Origin: Lichenostomus cassidix
Lineage: Eukaryota > Chordata > Aves > Passeriformes > Meliphagidae
Assembly (NCBI GenBank): GCA_008360975.2
Contig: VLJF02000777.1
Location: forward strand, 232,344 to 296,343
DNA length: 64,000 bases
Direction: 5' to 3'
Positions within the stretch are counted from its first letter, which is position 1; every line of letters starts with the position of its first letter. A program made the position numbers and the translations under genes. The notes under the pieces are model-generated. The model had not been told where the DNA came from. It saw nothing but the letters and a program-made list of their open reading frames with translations, and did no database searches. This document shows positions 10,813 to 22,228 of this stretch, piece by piece.

Positions 10813-11370
10813 AATTTCGCGGAAAACGAACGCGGGAGGAGAGGATGGATCGTCCTTCCCGCTGATCCCCGAAATCAGGATGCGGCGACCTTTTAATTGG
10901 GGTGGTTAATGAGGGGTTAATGAGCCTGGCTGGGGTGTCACAAGTGCCACATGCCTGGCGGGACAGGCCTGTCCCCGTTCTGGATAAATCCCAGCCAGCC
11001 TCACCCGCGCCTGGCACGGCGACAGTCCCCGGTGTCACCACGGTCCTGCTGTCACCAGGGGAAGGGACAGCATTCCCTACACCCTGAAAATCCACCGGAA
11101 TGGAGGGAAAAACCTGTTTTTAAATGTCATTTTTGCCCCACTTTGGCCCTTCCCGAGGCAATGATTTCCCCGAGTGGCAGGGTGGTGACAAACCCCTGGG
11201 TCACCCCAAAGCCACTGCTGGTGACACCGCAGGGTGTCCGGGAGGCAATTCCCAGGAAAAAGCCGCTAAAAGCACCTCCGACCCGGCGGGGTGAGACATC
11301 TGCATTCACACCTGAGCTGCAGGACGCGATTCTGCCCTCAGGAGCTCCCCGCGGGGCTGAGGAGGTTCTG
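10813..11370. other. unique stretch
   Basis: Non-repetitive DNA including TTTTAATTGGGGTGGTTAAT and GAGGGGTTAATGAGCC near 10890-10925, then CpG-moderate sequence with GTGACA-type words. An open frame runs from here into the CATTCC array but only its repeat part is long. No domain or splice-supported exon was recognised. Confidence 0.45.
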
Positions 11371-13195
11371 CTCATTCCCTGCTCCGTTCCCAGCTCCTTT
11401 TCTCATTCCCAGCTCCATTCCCTATTCCCTGCTCCATTCGCCATTCTCCATTCCCTGCTTCGTTCCTCATTCCCTACTTCATTCCCTATTCCCTGCTCCA
11501 TTCCCCATTCTCCATTCCCTGCTTCTTTCCTCACTCCCAGCTCCATTTCCTGCTCCATTCCCCATTCCCAGCTCCATTCCCCATTCCCTACTCCATTCCC
11601 TATTTCCAGCTCCATTCTCCATTTCCTGCTCCATTCCCCATTCCCAGCTCCATTCCCCATTCCCTGCTCCATTCCTCATTCCCAGCTTCATTTCCCATTC
11701 CCTGCTCCATTCCTTGATCCATTCCCCATTCCCCATTCCCCATTCCCCATTCCCTGCTCCATTCCCCATTCCCTGCTCCATTTCCCATTCCCAGCTCCAT
11801 TCCCCTCTCCCTGCTCCATTCCCAGTTCCCTTCTCCTTTCCCTGCTCCTTTCCTCATTCCCAGCTCCTTTCCCTGTTCCCTGCACCTTTCCTCATTCCCA
11901 GCTCCATTCCCTGCTCCATTCCCCACTCCCTGCTCCATTCCCATTCCCTACTTCATTCCCAGCTCCATTCCCCATTCCCTGCTCCATTCCCTGTTCCCTA
12001 TTCTCCATTCCCCGCTCCGTTCTCCATTCCCAGCTCCATTCCCCATTCCCAGCTCCATTCCCCATTCCCTATTCTCCATTCCCAGCTCCATTCCTAGTTC
12101 CCAGCTCCATTCCCCATTCTCAGTTCCCAGCTCCATTCCTTGCTCCATTCCCCATTGCCTATTCCCCATTCCCAGCTCCTTTCCCTGCTCCATTCCCCAT
12201 TCCCCGCTCCATTTCCTTTTCCATTTCCCATTCCCAGCTCCATTCCCCATTCCCAGCTCCATTCCCATTCCCTGCTCCATTCTCCATTTCCTGCTCCATT
12301 CTCCATTCCCATTCCATTCCCCATTCCCAGCTCCATTCCTCATTCCCAGCTTCATTTCCCTCTCCCTGCTCCATTCCTTGATCCATTCCCCATTCCCCAT
12401 TCCCCATTCCCCATTCCCCATTCCCCATTCCCTACTCCATTCCCCACTCACTGCTCCATTCCCATTCCCTACTTCATTCCCAGCTCCATTCCCCATTCCC
12501 TGCTCCATTTCCTTCTCCATTTCCCATTCCCTGCTTTATTCCCATTCCCAGCTCCGTTCCCTGTTCCCAGCTCCATTCCCAGCTCTGTTCCCATTCCCAG
12601 CTCCATTCTCTATTCTCCATTCCCAGCTCCATTCCCAATTCCCAGCTTCATTCCCAGTTCCCAGCTCCATTCCCTGCTCCATTCCCTGCTCCATTCTCTT
12701 CTCCATTCCCAGTTCCCTGCTCCATTCCCATTCCCAGCATCATTCCCCATTCCCAGCTCCATTGCCTACTCCATTCCCTTCTCCATTCCCCATTCCCAGC
12801 TCCGTTCCCTGTTCCCAGCTCCATTCCCAGCTCCATTCTCCATTCCATTCCCATTCCCAGCTCCATTCCCCATTCCCTGCTTCTTTCCTCATTCCCAGCT
12901 CCATTCCCAGCTCCATTCCCTGCTCCATTCCCAATTCCCAGCTTCATTCCCAGCTCCATTCTCCATTCCCAGCCCCATTCCCTGCTCCATTCCCATTCTC
13001 TGCACCATTCCCTATTCCCTGTTCCATTCCCCATTCCCAGCTCCATTCCCATTCCCATTCCCTACTCCATTCCCCATTCCCATTCCCATTCCCCATTCCC
13101 CATTCCCATTCCCTGCTCCATTCCCAGTTCCCATTCCCATTCCCATTCCCATTCCCATTCCCATTCCCATTCCCCTCTCCCTGCTCCCTCCCCAC
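11371..13195. repeat. CATTCC-based satellite, ~1.8 kb
   Basis: Units of CATTCCC, CATTCCCAGCTC and CATTCCCTGCTC are mixed without one fixed higher-order length. Pure CATTCC hexamer runs occur near 11725-11755, 12385-12425 and 13125-13180. On the minus strand the core is GGAATGG or GGGAATG. The block CATTCCTTGATCCATTCCCC appears at about 11708 and 12372, indicating internal block duplication. Confidence 0.95.
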
Positions 13196-13620
13196 ACCCC
13201 AGCCTGTCGCCTTGCCGAGCTTACCTAAAACAGAATCTAGACAAAATTAACCCAATAAAATGCTGATTAATTTATTAAAATGCCTTCAAGGTGCATTCAG
13301 GGCAGACTAAACCCACCCAAACCGGACCACGAGTCACAAATTTTTCACATTTTATAAAAATTCTGTCCATTAACACATCGAGCCTTAATCATCCAATTAC
13401 ACCTCCAGGTGATGATATTAATTACCCTAAGTTTGCTCCACCCAATTAATTGTTTACATATTTTGGGACGCCGAGGCAGCAAATTGTCCTCGGATTTCCA
13501 ACTCGGAGGAATTTTTTTTTGCCTAAAAAACCTCCTGGAAACGAAGTTTTATCACCCTAAATAAAGTCCAGAGCCTCACAATAAAACTACAAATCCGCAA
13601 AAAAATTATAGAAATGAAAA
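13196..13620. promoter_or_regulatory. AT-rich non-repetitive element, candidate conserved non-coding element
   Basis: In sharp contrast to both flanks, this is complex AT-rich DNA with several homeodomain-type words: TTAATCATCCAATTACACC, ATATTAATTACC, CCCAATTAATTGTTTACAT (also a forkhead-like TGTTTAC). The first part has AATAAAATGCTGATTAATTT. No open frame of note. Its composition is typical of vertebrate conserved regulatory elements, but this is inference without alignment. Confidence 0.35.
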
Positions 13621-13930
13621 TCCTAAGGATCGAACTCATCCCTCCGCGAATCCCCCGAGCTCCTCACGGAGCCCCCGAGCTGTCCCCAGGCTGCGTTGGG
13701 GACAGTGCGACAGTCACCGAGCGGGAATGCGGCGACAAGACAGCGGCGCTTTGTCCCCGCGCGGCGCGGAGTCCATCGAGCCCTGGTGGCACATGCGGTG
13801 CCCTGGCACGGTGGCACAGAGGGGCCTTTGTGTGTCGCCGGCTCGGGGACGAGCGATGGGGACAAGAGATTGGGGACAAAGCGAGGGCTCGGTCCTGGGA
13901 GGGGGAGGGACAGCGATGTGCCAGGCTGGG
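13621..13930. other. GC-rich unique DNA
   Basis: CpG-containing sequence (AGCGGGAATGCGGCGACAAG, CCCCGCGCGGCGCGGAG) between the AT-rich element and the next array. Frames are open through it on both strands, but the peptides show no recognisable family and no convincing splice sites. Confidence 0.4.
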
Positions 13931-15455
13931 GATGGATTATTTCTCCTGTTTTACGGATGGGGAAATGGAGTCGGGAGGAGATTTTGGGAAGGAATTCCTG
14001 CCTGGAATGGATTTCCCAGAGTGGAATTCTGGAATTCTCCCCGGGGGATGGATCATTTCTCCTGTTTTGCAGATGGGGAAATGGAGTCGGGAGGAGATTT
14101 TGGGAAGGAATTCCTCCCTGGGAGGGTGGAATGGATTTCCCAGAGGGACATTCCAGTGGAATTATGGAATTCTCCCCGGCGGATGGATCATTTCTCCTGT
14201 TTTGCAGATGGGGAAATGGAGTCGGGAGGAGATTTTGGGAAGGAATTCCTCGCTGGGAGGGTGGAATGGATTTCCCAGAGTGGAATTCCAGTGGAATTGT
14301 GGAATTCTCCCCGGGGGATGGATTATTTCTCCTCTTTTACAGATGGGGAAATGGACTGGGAAGGAGATTTTGGGAAGGAATTCCTGCCTGGAATGGATTT
14401 CCCAGAGTGGAATTCTGGAATTCTCCCCGGGGGATGGATCATTTCTCCTGTTTTACAGATGGGGAAATGGACTGGGAAGGAGATTTTGGGAAGGAATTCC
14501 TCGCTGGGAGGGTGGAATGGATTTCCCAGAGGGACATTCCAGTAGAATTATGGAATTCTCCCCGGGGGATGGATTATTTCTCCTGATTTACGGATGGGGA
14601 AATGGAGTCGGGAGGAGATTTTGGGAAGGAATTCCTGCCTGGAATGGATTTCCCAGAGTGGAATTCGGGAATTCTCCCCGCGGCGTTGGATCATTTCTCC
14701 TGTTTTACAGATGGGGAAATGGACTGGGAAGGAGATTTTGGGAAGGAATTCCTGCCTGGGAGGGTGGAATGGATTTCCCAGAGTGGAATTCCAGTGGAAT
14801 TGTGGAATTCTCCCCGGGGGATGGATTATTTCTCCTGATTTACGGATGGGGAAATGGAGTCGGGAGGAGATTTTGGGAAGGAATTCCTGCCTGGAATGGA
14901 TTTCCCAGAGTGGAATTGTGGAATTCTCCCCGCGGGGTTGGATCATTTCTCCTGTTTTGCAGATGGGGAAATGGAGTCGGGAGGAGATTTTTGGGAAGGA
15001 ATTCCTCGCTGGGAGGGTGGAATGGATTTCCCAGAGGGACATTCCACTGGAATTCTGGAATTCTCCCCGGGGGATGGATCATTTCTCCTGTTTTGCAGAT
15101 GGGGAAATGGACTGGGAAGGAGATTTTGGGAAGGAATTCCTGCCTGGAATGGATTTCCCAGAGTGGAATTGTGGAATTCTCCCCGGGGGATGGATTATTT
15201 CTCCTGTTTTACAGATGGGGAAATGGACTGGGAAGGAGATTTTGGGAAGGAATTCCTCCCTGGGAGGGTGGAATGGATTTCCCAGAGGGACATTCCAGTG
15301 GAATTGTGGAATTCTCCCCGGAGGATGGATCATTTCTCCTGTTTTACAGATGGGGAAATGGAGTCGGGAGGAGATTTTGGGAAGGAATTCCTGCCTGGAA
15401 TGGATTTCCCAGAGTGGAATTGTGGAATTCTCCCCGCGGGGTTGGATCAGCCCGT
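13931..15455. repeat. alternating 116/135-bp tandem array, 12 copies, each with a 3' splice-site-like motif
   Basis: Unit starts (GATGGAT or GTTGGAT) fall at 13931, 14047, 14182, 14317, 14433, 14568, 14685, 14820, 14937, 15073, 15189, 15324 and 15441, spacings of 116-117 or 135-136 bp and mostly alternating, giving a ~251-bp dimer. The longer form adds GGGAGGGTGGAATGG and GGACATTCCAGTGGAATT. Every unit holds TTTCTCCTGTTTT followed by GCAG, ACAG or ACGG, then ATGGGGAAATGGA. One frame is open across the whole array but the product is a pure repeat peptide. Confidence 0.93.
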
Positions 15456-15539
15456 GCCCGGCACGGCTCAGGGCGGGATGGAAATTGGATATTTCCGATT
15501 CCCGATGCGGGGTTTGAGGTTTTCCCGGAGCTGTCGGTC

Positions 15540-16200
15540 CGTGAGGACAGACAGACAGACAGACAGATAGACATCCTTCCCCTGCTGTCCACATGAGGAC
15601 AGACAGACAGACACTCTTCCCCTGCTGTCCCCATGAGGACAGACAGACAGACAACTTTCCCCTGCTGTCCCCATGAGGACAGACAGACAGACAACTTTCC
15701 CCTGCTGTCCCCATGAGGACAGACAGACAGACAGACAGACAGCTTTCCCCGGCTGTCCCCATGAGGACAGACAGACAGACAGACAGACAGACATCCTTCC
15801 CCTGCTGTCCCCATGAGGACAGACAGACAGACAGACAGACAGACACTCTTCCCCTGCTGTTCCCATGAGGACAGACAGACAGACAACTTTCTCCTGCTGT
15901 CCCCATGAGGACAGACAGACAGACAGACAGACAACCTTCTCTTGCTGTCCCCATGAAGACAGACAGACAGACACTCTTCTCCTGCTGTCCCCATGAGGAC
16001 AGACAGACAGACAACCTTTCCCGTCTATCTCCATGAGGACAGACAGACAGACAACCTTCCCCGGCTGTCCCCATGAGGACAGACAGACAGACAGCTTTCC
16101 CCCGCTGTCCCCATGAGGACAGACAGACAGACAGACAGACAGCCTTCCCCGGCTGTCCCCATGAGGACAGACAGACAGACAGACAAACAGCCTCCCCCGC
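15540..16200. repeat. ~40-bp array with variable (ACAG)n
   Basis: The unit is CTGTCCCCATGAGGACAGAC followed by one to five extra AGAC tetramers and a CTTTCCCCTG linker. Lengths therefore step by 4 bp around 40. About 16 copies. It carries TGTCCCCA and its partner GAGGACAG in each unit. The minus strand reads CLSVCLSVCPHG peptides. Confidence 0.95.
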
Positions 16201-17640
16201 CTGTCCCCAGGCTCTGTGAGCAAGAGGCGACTGGACAAACAGACGCGGAGTGCACGGAGCTGCCGGGAAATCAGGAATCGCTTTCCCCCTTTCCCAAATT
16301 CCCTCCTTCCCAAAACCCCAATGCCAGGAAAAGCCTCGTCAGGACACGAGCTGTGCCCCGGGGACAGAGGGGACAAGGACAGAAGGTCACGCTGGTCACA
16401 CCCAACCCAATCCCAACCCTCGGCGGGTCAAGAGTGGGAAAAACTCCTAGCTCGGGGCAGCTCTGGATGGACAGAAAATCCTTTCCCACAGTGCCGGTGG
16501 AAAAATCGGATCCACCGCTGTCACAAACGGGAGGAAATCAAATTAAACAGCCGAAAAAAAAAATCCTTTCAAGACCTTCCGGCACCTCACAGCTCCCAGC
16601 CTTTCACAGCCCGAGGGCCAGGAAGTGCAGCTCCTCATCAAAGCCAGCCGAGCGACGGCTGAGAAGTTCCCAAATCTCATCCAAAAAAAAAAAAAAAACC
16701 CCAAAAAAAACTCCTCAAAGCCCGAGCAGGAGGTGTCGAGAGGCAGCTCTGCCCGCTCGGATCCGCCGCGCCGGCTGCGGGGCAACATCTGCCGCGCCTG
16801 GCATCGCCCTCGGCGCTGGCACAGCCCGCCGCGAGCTGCCGAGCGCTGCCAGGTGGATCCGAGCGGAATTTTGGCACCTTCAGGTCCCTCTCCAACCTCC
16901 CACGGCCACCTCGAGCTGCTCTGGATGAGCCCGCGCTCCCCAGCTGGTGACAGCACCCCAGACCCTGCTGGAAGTGACAATCCGTTCCCTGGCACTGCCA
17001 CCCGGTGACACCTCCCGGGGCCCGGCTGGCGCCCGGAGCGCCCGAAGCGCCCACCGGCTTGGCTCGTCCCCAAATCCCCGAATTTTGGGTTTGTTTTTTT
17101 TTTTTTTCCCTCTTTGCTCGCTCGCTCAGCGCGGAGGCACCGGTGGCGCTCGGATTTTTTTTGGCAGGAGAGGGAGATGCGCCCGGCTGTGCCTTAAAAT
17201 ATCCCCAAGAAGCCACCCGCGGGAGGGAGGTGACAAAGCCGGGAGCAGCTGGGTGGAGAGGCTGGCGCAGGATGGAGATGGCGAGGTGGAGGGAGAGGAG
17301 AGAAAAAACCTCGGTGAGGGGAAAAAAATCAGCTCCTCGCGGAGTTTTGGGATTATTTGGAGAATCACAGGGGGATTTGGGATGGAAGGGACAGTAAAGC
17401 CCAGCCATGTCACCCCCTGGGTGGCAGGGACACTTCCAGCTGTCCTAAATTTCTCCAGCCCAGCCTTGGACACTTCCAGGGATGGAGGAGATGAAGATTT
17501 TCTCCTCTTTCTCCCATTTTTAGTGTAGGAAGATCCCAAAATGCCACAGGAGAGGCACAGGATTCCTCAGATCTTTTGGGGTTGTGCCACTGCCAGGCTG
17601 TCCCTTGTCCCTTCAAGGGGACAATCTGTAGGATGGGGAA
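16201..17640. other. longest unique stretch (~1.4 kb), GC-rich, no gene recognised
   Basis: Complex sequence with CpG-rich portions (16,750-16,860 and 17,020-17,170) and oligo-A/T runs: A17 near 16682 followed by CCCC and A8, and a T15 run near 17093. The oligo-A run could be a decayed retroposon tail, but no element body was recognised upstream. Open frames on both strands have unremarkable peptides and no recognised domain. A gene fragment cannot be excluded. Confidence 0.4.
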
Positions 17641-19612
17641 AATCCAGGAGGTCCTGGGACCACCCAGGGGTGGGTTTGGGACCACTGAGATGGGTCTGGG
17701 ACCACTGAGATGGGCCTTGGACCACCCAGAGATATCCTGGGACCACCTAGGAATACCCTGGGACCACCCAGGGACGTCCTGGGACAACCTAGGGATGACC
17801 TGGGACTACCAGAATGATCCTGGGACCACCCAGGGATGGGTATGAGGCCACCCAGAATGATCCTGGGACCACCCAGGGATCTCCTGGGACTACCAGAATG
17901 ATCCTGGGACCACCCAAAATGATTCTGGGACCACCCAGAGATATCCTGGGACCACCAAGGATGTCCTGGGACCACCAAGGGATGGACCTGGGACCACCTA
18001 GGAATGGTTCTAGGAATACCTAAGGATATCCTGAGACCACCCAGGGATGTCTTGGGACCACCCAGAATGATTCTGGGACCACCAAGGGATATCCTGGGAC
18101 CACCCAAGGATGGGTCTGGGACCACCTAGGGATATCCTGAGACCACCCAGGGATGTCTTGGGACCACCCAAAATGATTCTGGGACCACTGAGGGATGGAC
18201 CTGGGACCACCCAGGGACGTTCTGGGACCACCCAGGAGTGGGTCTGAGGCCACCCAGAATGAACCTTGGACCACCTAGGGATATCCTGGGACCACCAAGG
18301 ATGTCCTGGGACCACCCAGGAGTGGGTCTGGGACCACCAAGATGGGCCTTGGACCACCCAGAGATATCCTGGCACCACCTAGGAATACCCTGGGACCACC
18401 CAGGGACATCCTGGGACCACCTAGGGATGTCCTGCGACTACCAGAATGATCCTGGGACCACCCAGGGATATCCTGGGACTACCAGAATGATCCTGGGACC
18501 ACCCAGGGATGGGTATGAGGCCACCCAGAATGATCCTGGGACCACCTAGGGATGTCCTGGGACCACCAAGGGATGAACCTGGGACCATCCAGGGATGTCC
18601 TGGGACCACCAAGGATGTCCTGGGACCACCAAGGGATGGACCTGGGACCACCTAGGAATGGTTCTAGGAATACCTAGGGATATCCTGAGACCACCAAGGG
18701 ATGTCTTGGGACCACCCAAAATGATTCTGGGACCACCAAGGGATGGATTTGGGACCACCTAGGGATGGGTCTGGGACCACCGAGATGGGCCTTGGACCAC
18801 CCAGGGATCTCTTGGGACCACCCAGAATGATCCTGGGGCCACCCAGGGACGTCCTGGAACCACCCAGGAGTGGGTCTGAGGCCACCCAGAATGAACCTTG
18901 GACCACCTAGGGATATCCTGGGACCACCCAGGGATGGCCTGGGACCACCCAGAATGATCCTGGGACCACCCAGAGATATCCTGGGACCACCAAGGATGGC
19001 CTGGGACCACCAAGGGATGGACTTGGGACCACCTAGGGATGGGTCTGGGACCACCAAGATGGGCCTTGGACCACCCAGAATGATCCTGGGACCACCTAGG
19101 AATACCCTGGGACCACCCAGGGACGTCCTGGGACTACCAGAATGATCCTGGGACCACCCAGGGATGGGTATGAGGCCACCCAGAATGATCCTGGGACCAC
19201 CTAGGAATACCCTGGGACCACCTAGGGACGTCCTGGGACCACCTAGGGATCTCCTGGGACTACCAGAATGATCCTGGGACCACCCAAAATGATTCTGGGA
19301 CCACCCAGAGATATCCTGGGGCCACCAAGGATGTCCTGGGACCACCAAGGATGTCCTGGGACCACCAAGGGATGGACCTGGGACCACCCAGGGATGTCCT
19401 GTGACCACCAAGGGATGTCTTGGGACCACCCAAAATGATTCTGGGACCACCCAGGGATGTCCTGGGACCACCAAGGGATGGACTTGGGACCACCAAGGGA
19501 TGGATTTGGGACCACCTAGGGATGGACTTGGGACCACCTAGGGATGGGCCTTGGACCACCGAGATGGGTCTGGGACCACCAAGATGGGCCTTGGACCACC
19601 CAGGGATGATCT
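17641..19612. repeat. 21-bp GGGACCACC minisatellite, ~90 copies
   Basis: The unit is CTGGGACCACCCAGGGATGT plus C, 21 bp, with well-defined subtypes (CAGAATGATC, CAAGGATGTC, TAGGGATATC, GAGATGGGCC). Subtypes recur in the same order in blocks, for example around 17,660-18,000, 18,310-18,660 and 18,760-19,140, so the array grew by block duplication. The minus strand gives HPWVVPG heptapeptides. Confidence 0.96.
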
Positions 19613-19904
19613 TGACTCGGCCGCCGCCGCGGCGCTGAATCCGTCACGCCAGACGTTAATTATAGGTGCGCTAATTATAGGTGAGTAATTACTGGCGCAG
19701 CGCTGACGAGCTCGGGGGTGGAAGGGATTGCTTCTCCCGCCCTTCCCGGATCTATTTTTGGGATCGTTCCGTGCTGCCCGGGACACCTGAGCGTCCCACA
19801 GGTCTCATCCTGCCGTCCCAGCGTGGAAAAATGATGATTCCCAAAGGTCCAGGGCTGCTGATCCCGTGGGATAATTCATAATATTGATATGAATTAATGT
19901 GTTC
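19613..19904. promoter_or_regulatory. unique element with three TAATTA sites
   Basis: A CpG-rich start (GGCCGCCGCCGCGGCGCTGA) leads into TAATTATAGGTG at 19657-19668, an exact second copy at 19672-19683 and a third TAATTA at 19686-19691. TAATTA is the classic homeodomain core (general knowledge). No coding frame. A regulatory role is inferred only from this spacing and the non-repetitive context. Confidence 0.3.
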
Positions 19905-20630
19905 CCCATTAATAGATTTCCAAGCAGGAATTTTATTGGGAATTTCACTCAGGAATTTCCTTGTGAATAGATTTCCACTCAGGAATTTTACTGGGAATTT
20001 CACCAGGGAAAAGATTTCCACTTTTATTGGGAATTTCACCAGGGAATTTTCCCCGTGAATAGATTTCCATGCAGGAATTTTACTGGGAATTTCAACAGGG
20101 AATTTCCACATAAATAGATTTCCACTCAGGAATTTTATTGGGAATTTCCCCAGGGAATTTCCCCATGAATAGATTTCCACTCAGGAATTTCCCCGTGAAT
20201 AGATTTCCAAGCAGGAATTTTATTGGGAATTTCACCAGGGAATTTCGCCATGAATAGATTTCCCCATGAATAGATTTCCACTCAGGAATTTTACTGGGAA
20301 TTTCACCAGGGAATTTCCTCGTGAATAGATTTCCACTCAAGAATTTTACTGGGAATTTCACCAGGAAATTTCCCCTTGAATAGATTTCCCCATGAATATA
20401 TTTCCACTCAGGAATTTTATTAGGAATTTCACTGGGGAATTTCCCCAGGGAATATATTTCCACTCAGGAATTTTACTGGGAATTTCAACAGGGAATTTCC
20501 CCATGAATAGATTTCCCCATGAATAGATTTCCACTCAGGAATTTTACCGGGAATTTTCCAAGCAGGAATTTTACCGGGAATTTCACTGGGGAATTTCCCC
20601 GTGAATAGATTTCCACTCAGGAATTTCTCG
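19905..20630. repeat. ~55-bp minisatellite, about 12 copies
   Basis: Units contain GAATAGATTTCCACTCAGGA, ATTTTACTGGGAATTTCACC and AGGGAATTTCCCC, spaced near 55 bp (for example 20057, 20112, 20167). Some copies are truncated to the ATAGATTTCCCCATGA part. TTGGGAATTTC and GGAATTTCC lend partial dyad symmetry. Confidence 0.93.
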
Positions 20631-20820
20631 GCGCTGGGTGAGGAACTCCCAGCACCACCCAGACCTTCTCCCGCTGTAAATCACCTGTGGATCCACCCCG
20701 GAATTCCCGAAAATCCCACGGATTTGGATAAATCGGGCAGGGAACCAGGCGGGAACAGCCCCAGGCATGGCGAGAGTGGCCAGGTGGCAACCAGGAGCCA
20801 GAGAGGGTGGGGAGACAGAC
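20631..20820. other. short unique DNA
   Basis: Sequence such as AAATCACCTGTGGATCCACC without repeats. A frame begins at an ATG at 20767 and runs into the GATGAG array, giving an Asp/Glu-rich peptide that is explained by the repeat. Confidence 0.4.
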
Positions 20821-22062
20821 AGAGCCAGGGAGGATGAGGAGGGTGAGGAGGAGGAGGATGATGATGTTGATGAAGAGGATGAGGAGGATGAGGGTGATGA
20901 GGATGAAGAGCATGAGGAGCATGAGGGTGATGAGGGTGATGAGGATGATGAGGACGATGAAGAGGATGAGGAGGATGAGGAGAATGATGAGGAGCATGAG
21001 GATGATGAGGAGGATGATGATGGTGATGAGGGGGATGAGAATGATGATGTTGATGAAGAGGATGAGGATGATGAGGAGGATGAGGAGGATGAGGAGGGGA
21101 TGAAGATGATGATGAGGAGGATGAAGAGCATGAGGAGCGTGAGGAGCGTGAGGAGGATGAGGATGATGAGGAAGAGGATGAGGAGGATGAGGAGGGGGAT
21201 GAGGATGATGTTGATGAAGATGATGAGGATGATGAGGAGGATGAGATGACTATGATGATGAGGATGAGGATGATGAGGGTGAGGAGGATGAGGAGGATGA
21301 AGATGATGATGTTGATGAAGAGGATGAGCATGATGAGGAAGATGAAGAGTGTGAGGAGCGTGAGCAGCGTGAGGAGGATGAGGATGATGAAGAGGATGAG
21401 GAGGATGAGGAGGATGCGGATGATTATGATGATGAGGATGAGGATGATGAAAATGATCAGGGTGATGAGGAAGAGGATGAGGAGGATGATGAGGATGATT
21501 ATGATGATGAGGGTGAGGAGGATGAGGAGGATGAGGAAGGGGATGAAGATGATGATGTTGATGAAGAGGATGAGCATGATGAGGAGGATGAAGAGCATGA
21601 GGAGCATGAGGAGGATGAGGATGATGAAGAGGATGATGAGGATGATTATGATGATGAGGATGATGAGGAGGATAAGGAGCATGAGGAGCATGAGGAGGAT
21701 GAGGAGTGTGAGGAGTGTGAGGAGGATGAGGATGATGAAGAGGATGAGGAGGATGAGGGGGATGAGAATGATGAAGATGATGATGATAAGGAGGATGATG
21801 AGGATGATGAGGACGATGAAGATGCTGAGGGTGAGGAGGATGAGGAGGATGAGGAGGGGGATGAGGGTGATGATGATGAGGATGATGAGCAAGAGGATGA
21901 GGAGGATGAGGATGATTATGATGATGAGGATGCTGAGCATGAGGAGCATGAGGAGGATGATGAGGATGATGATGAAGATGATGATGAGATGATGATGATG
22001 ATGAAGATGATGATGATGAAGATGATGAAGATGATGAAGATGATGAAGATGATGATGATGAT
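20821..22062. repeat. (GATGAG)n trinucleotide-based array, 1.24 kb
   Basis: Mixture of GAT and GAG triplets with GATGATGTTGATGAAGAGGA and GAGCATGAGGAGCATGAGGA recurring as block markers (near 20850, 21040, 21200, 21310, 21550). The end decays to pure GATGAT at about 21985-22062. The plus strand encodes poly-Asp/Glu in one frame and Met/Arg in another; the minus strand gives Ile/Leu, Ser or His runs. I treat these as artefacts of a triplet repeat. Confidence 0.97.
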
Positions 22063-22228
22063 GAGGCCGCAGGCTGTTCCCTGATTCAGAAGAGCGGGAG
22101 GAAGGCACGGGCAGCAGGAGAGGCGATAACTGTAATTAAACGCAAACAGCCACGCTGGAATTTAAACAGAGATTTAAAGAGCTGTTTGTTGGCTCTGAAT
22201 TGTCCTGCGGGGAGGAAAAGGGATCCAG
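22063..22228. promoter_or_regulatory. short unique AT-rich element, candidate conserved element
   Basis: Complex sequence with GCGATAACTGTAATTAAACG and GAATTTAAACAGAGATTTAA, quite unlike the neighbouring arrays. The words are typical of conserved regulatory DNA, but nothing more specific is visible. Confidence 0.25.

Noticed and set aside
13614..15596. 660-codon open frame on the plus strand
   Set aside because: It runs across unique DNA, the 116/135-bp array and the GACA array without a change in character. The peptide in the middle is a pure repeat, and open frames exist on both strands. No domain is recognised.
16682..16712. Oligo-A run as the tail of a retroposon
   Set aside because: No element body or flanking target duplication was seen; the run is broken by CCCC and resembles other A-runs in the window.
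20767..21249. Asp/Glu-rich protein similar in appearance to nucleolar or chromatin acidic proteins
   Set aside because: The acidic tract is explained fully by the GAT/GAG triplet repeat, and the 18 residues before it are not recognised.
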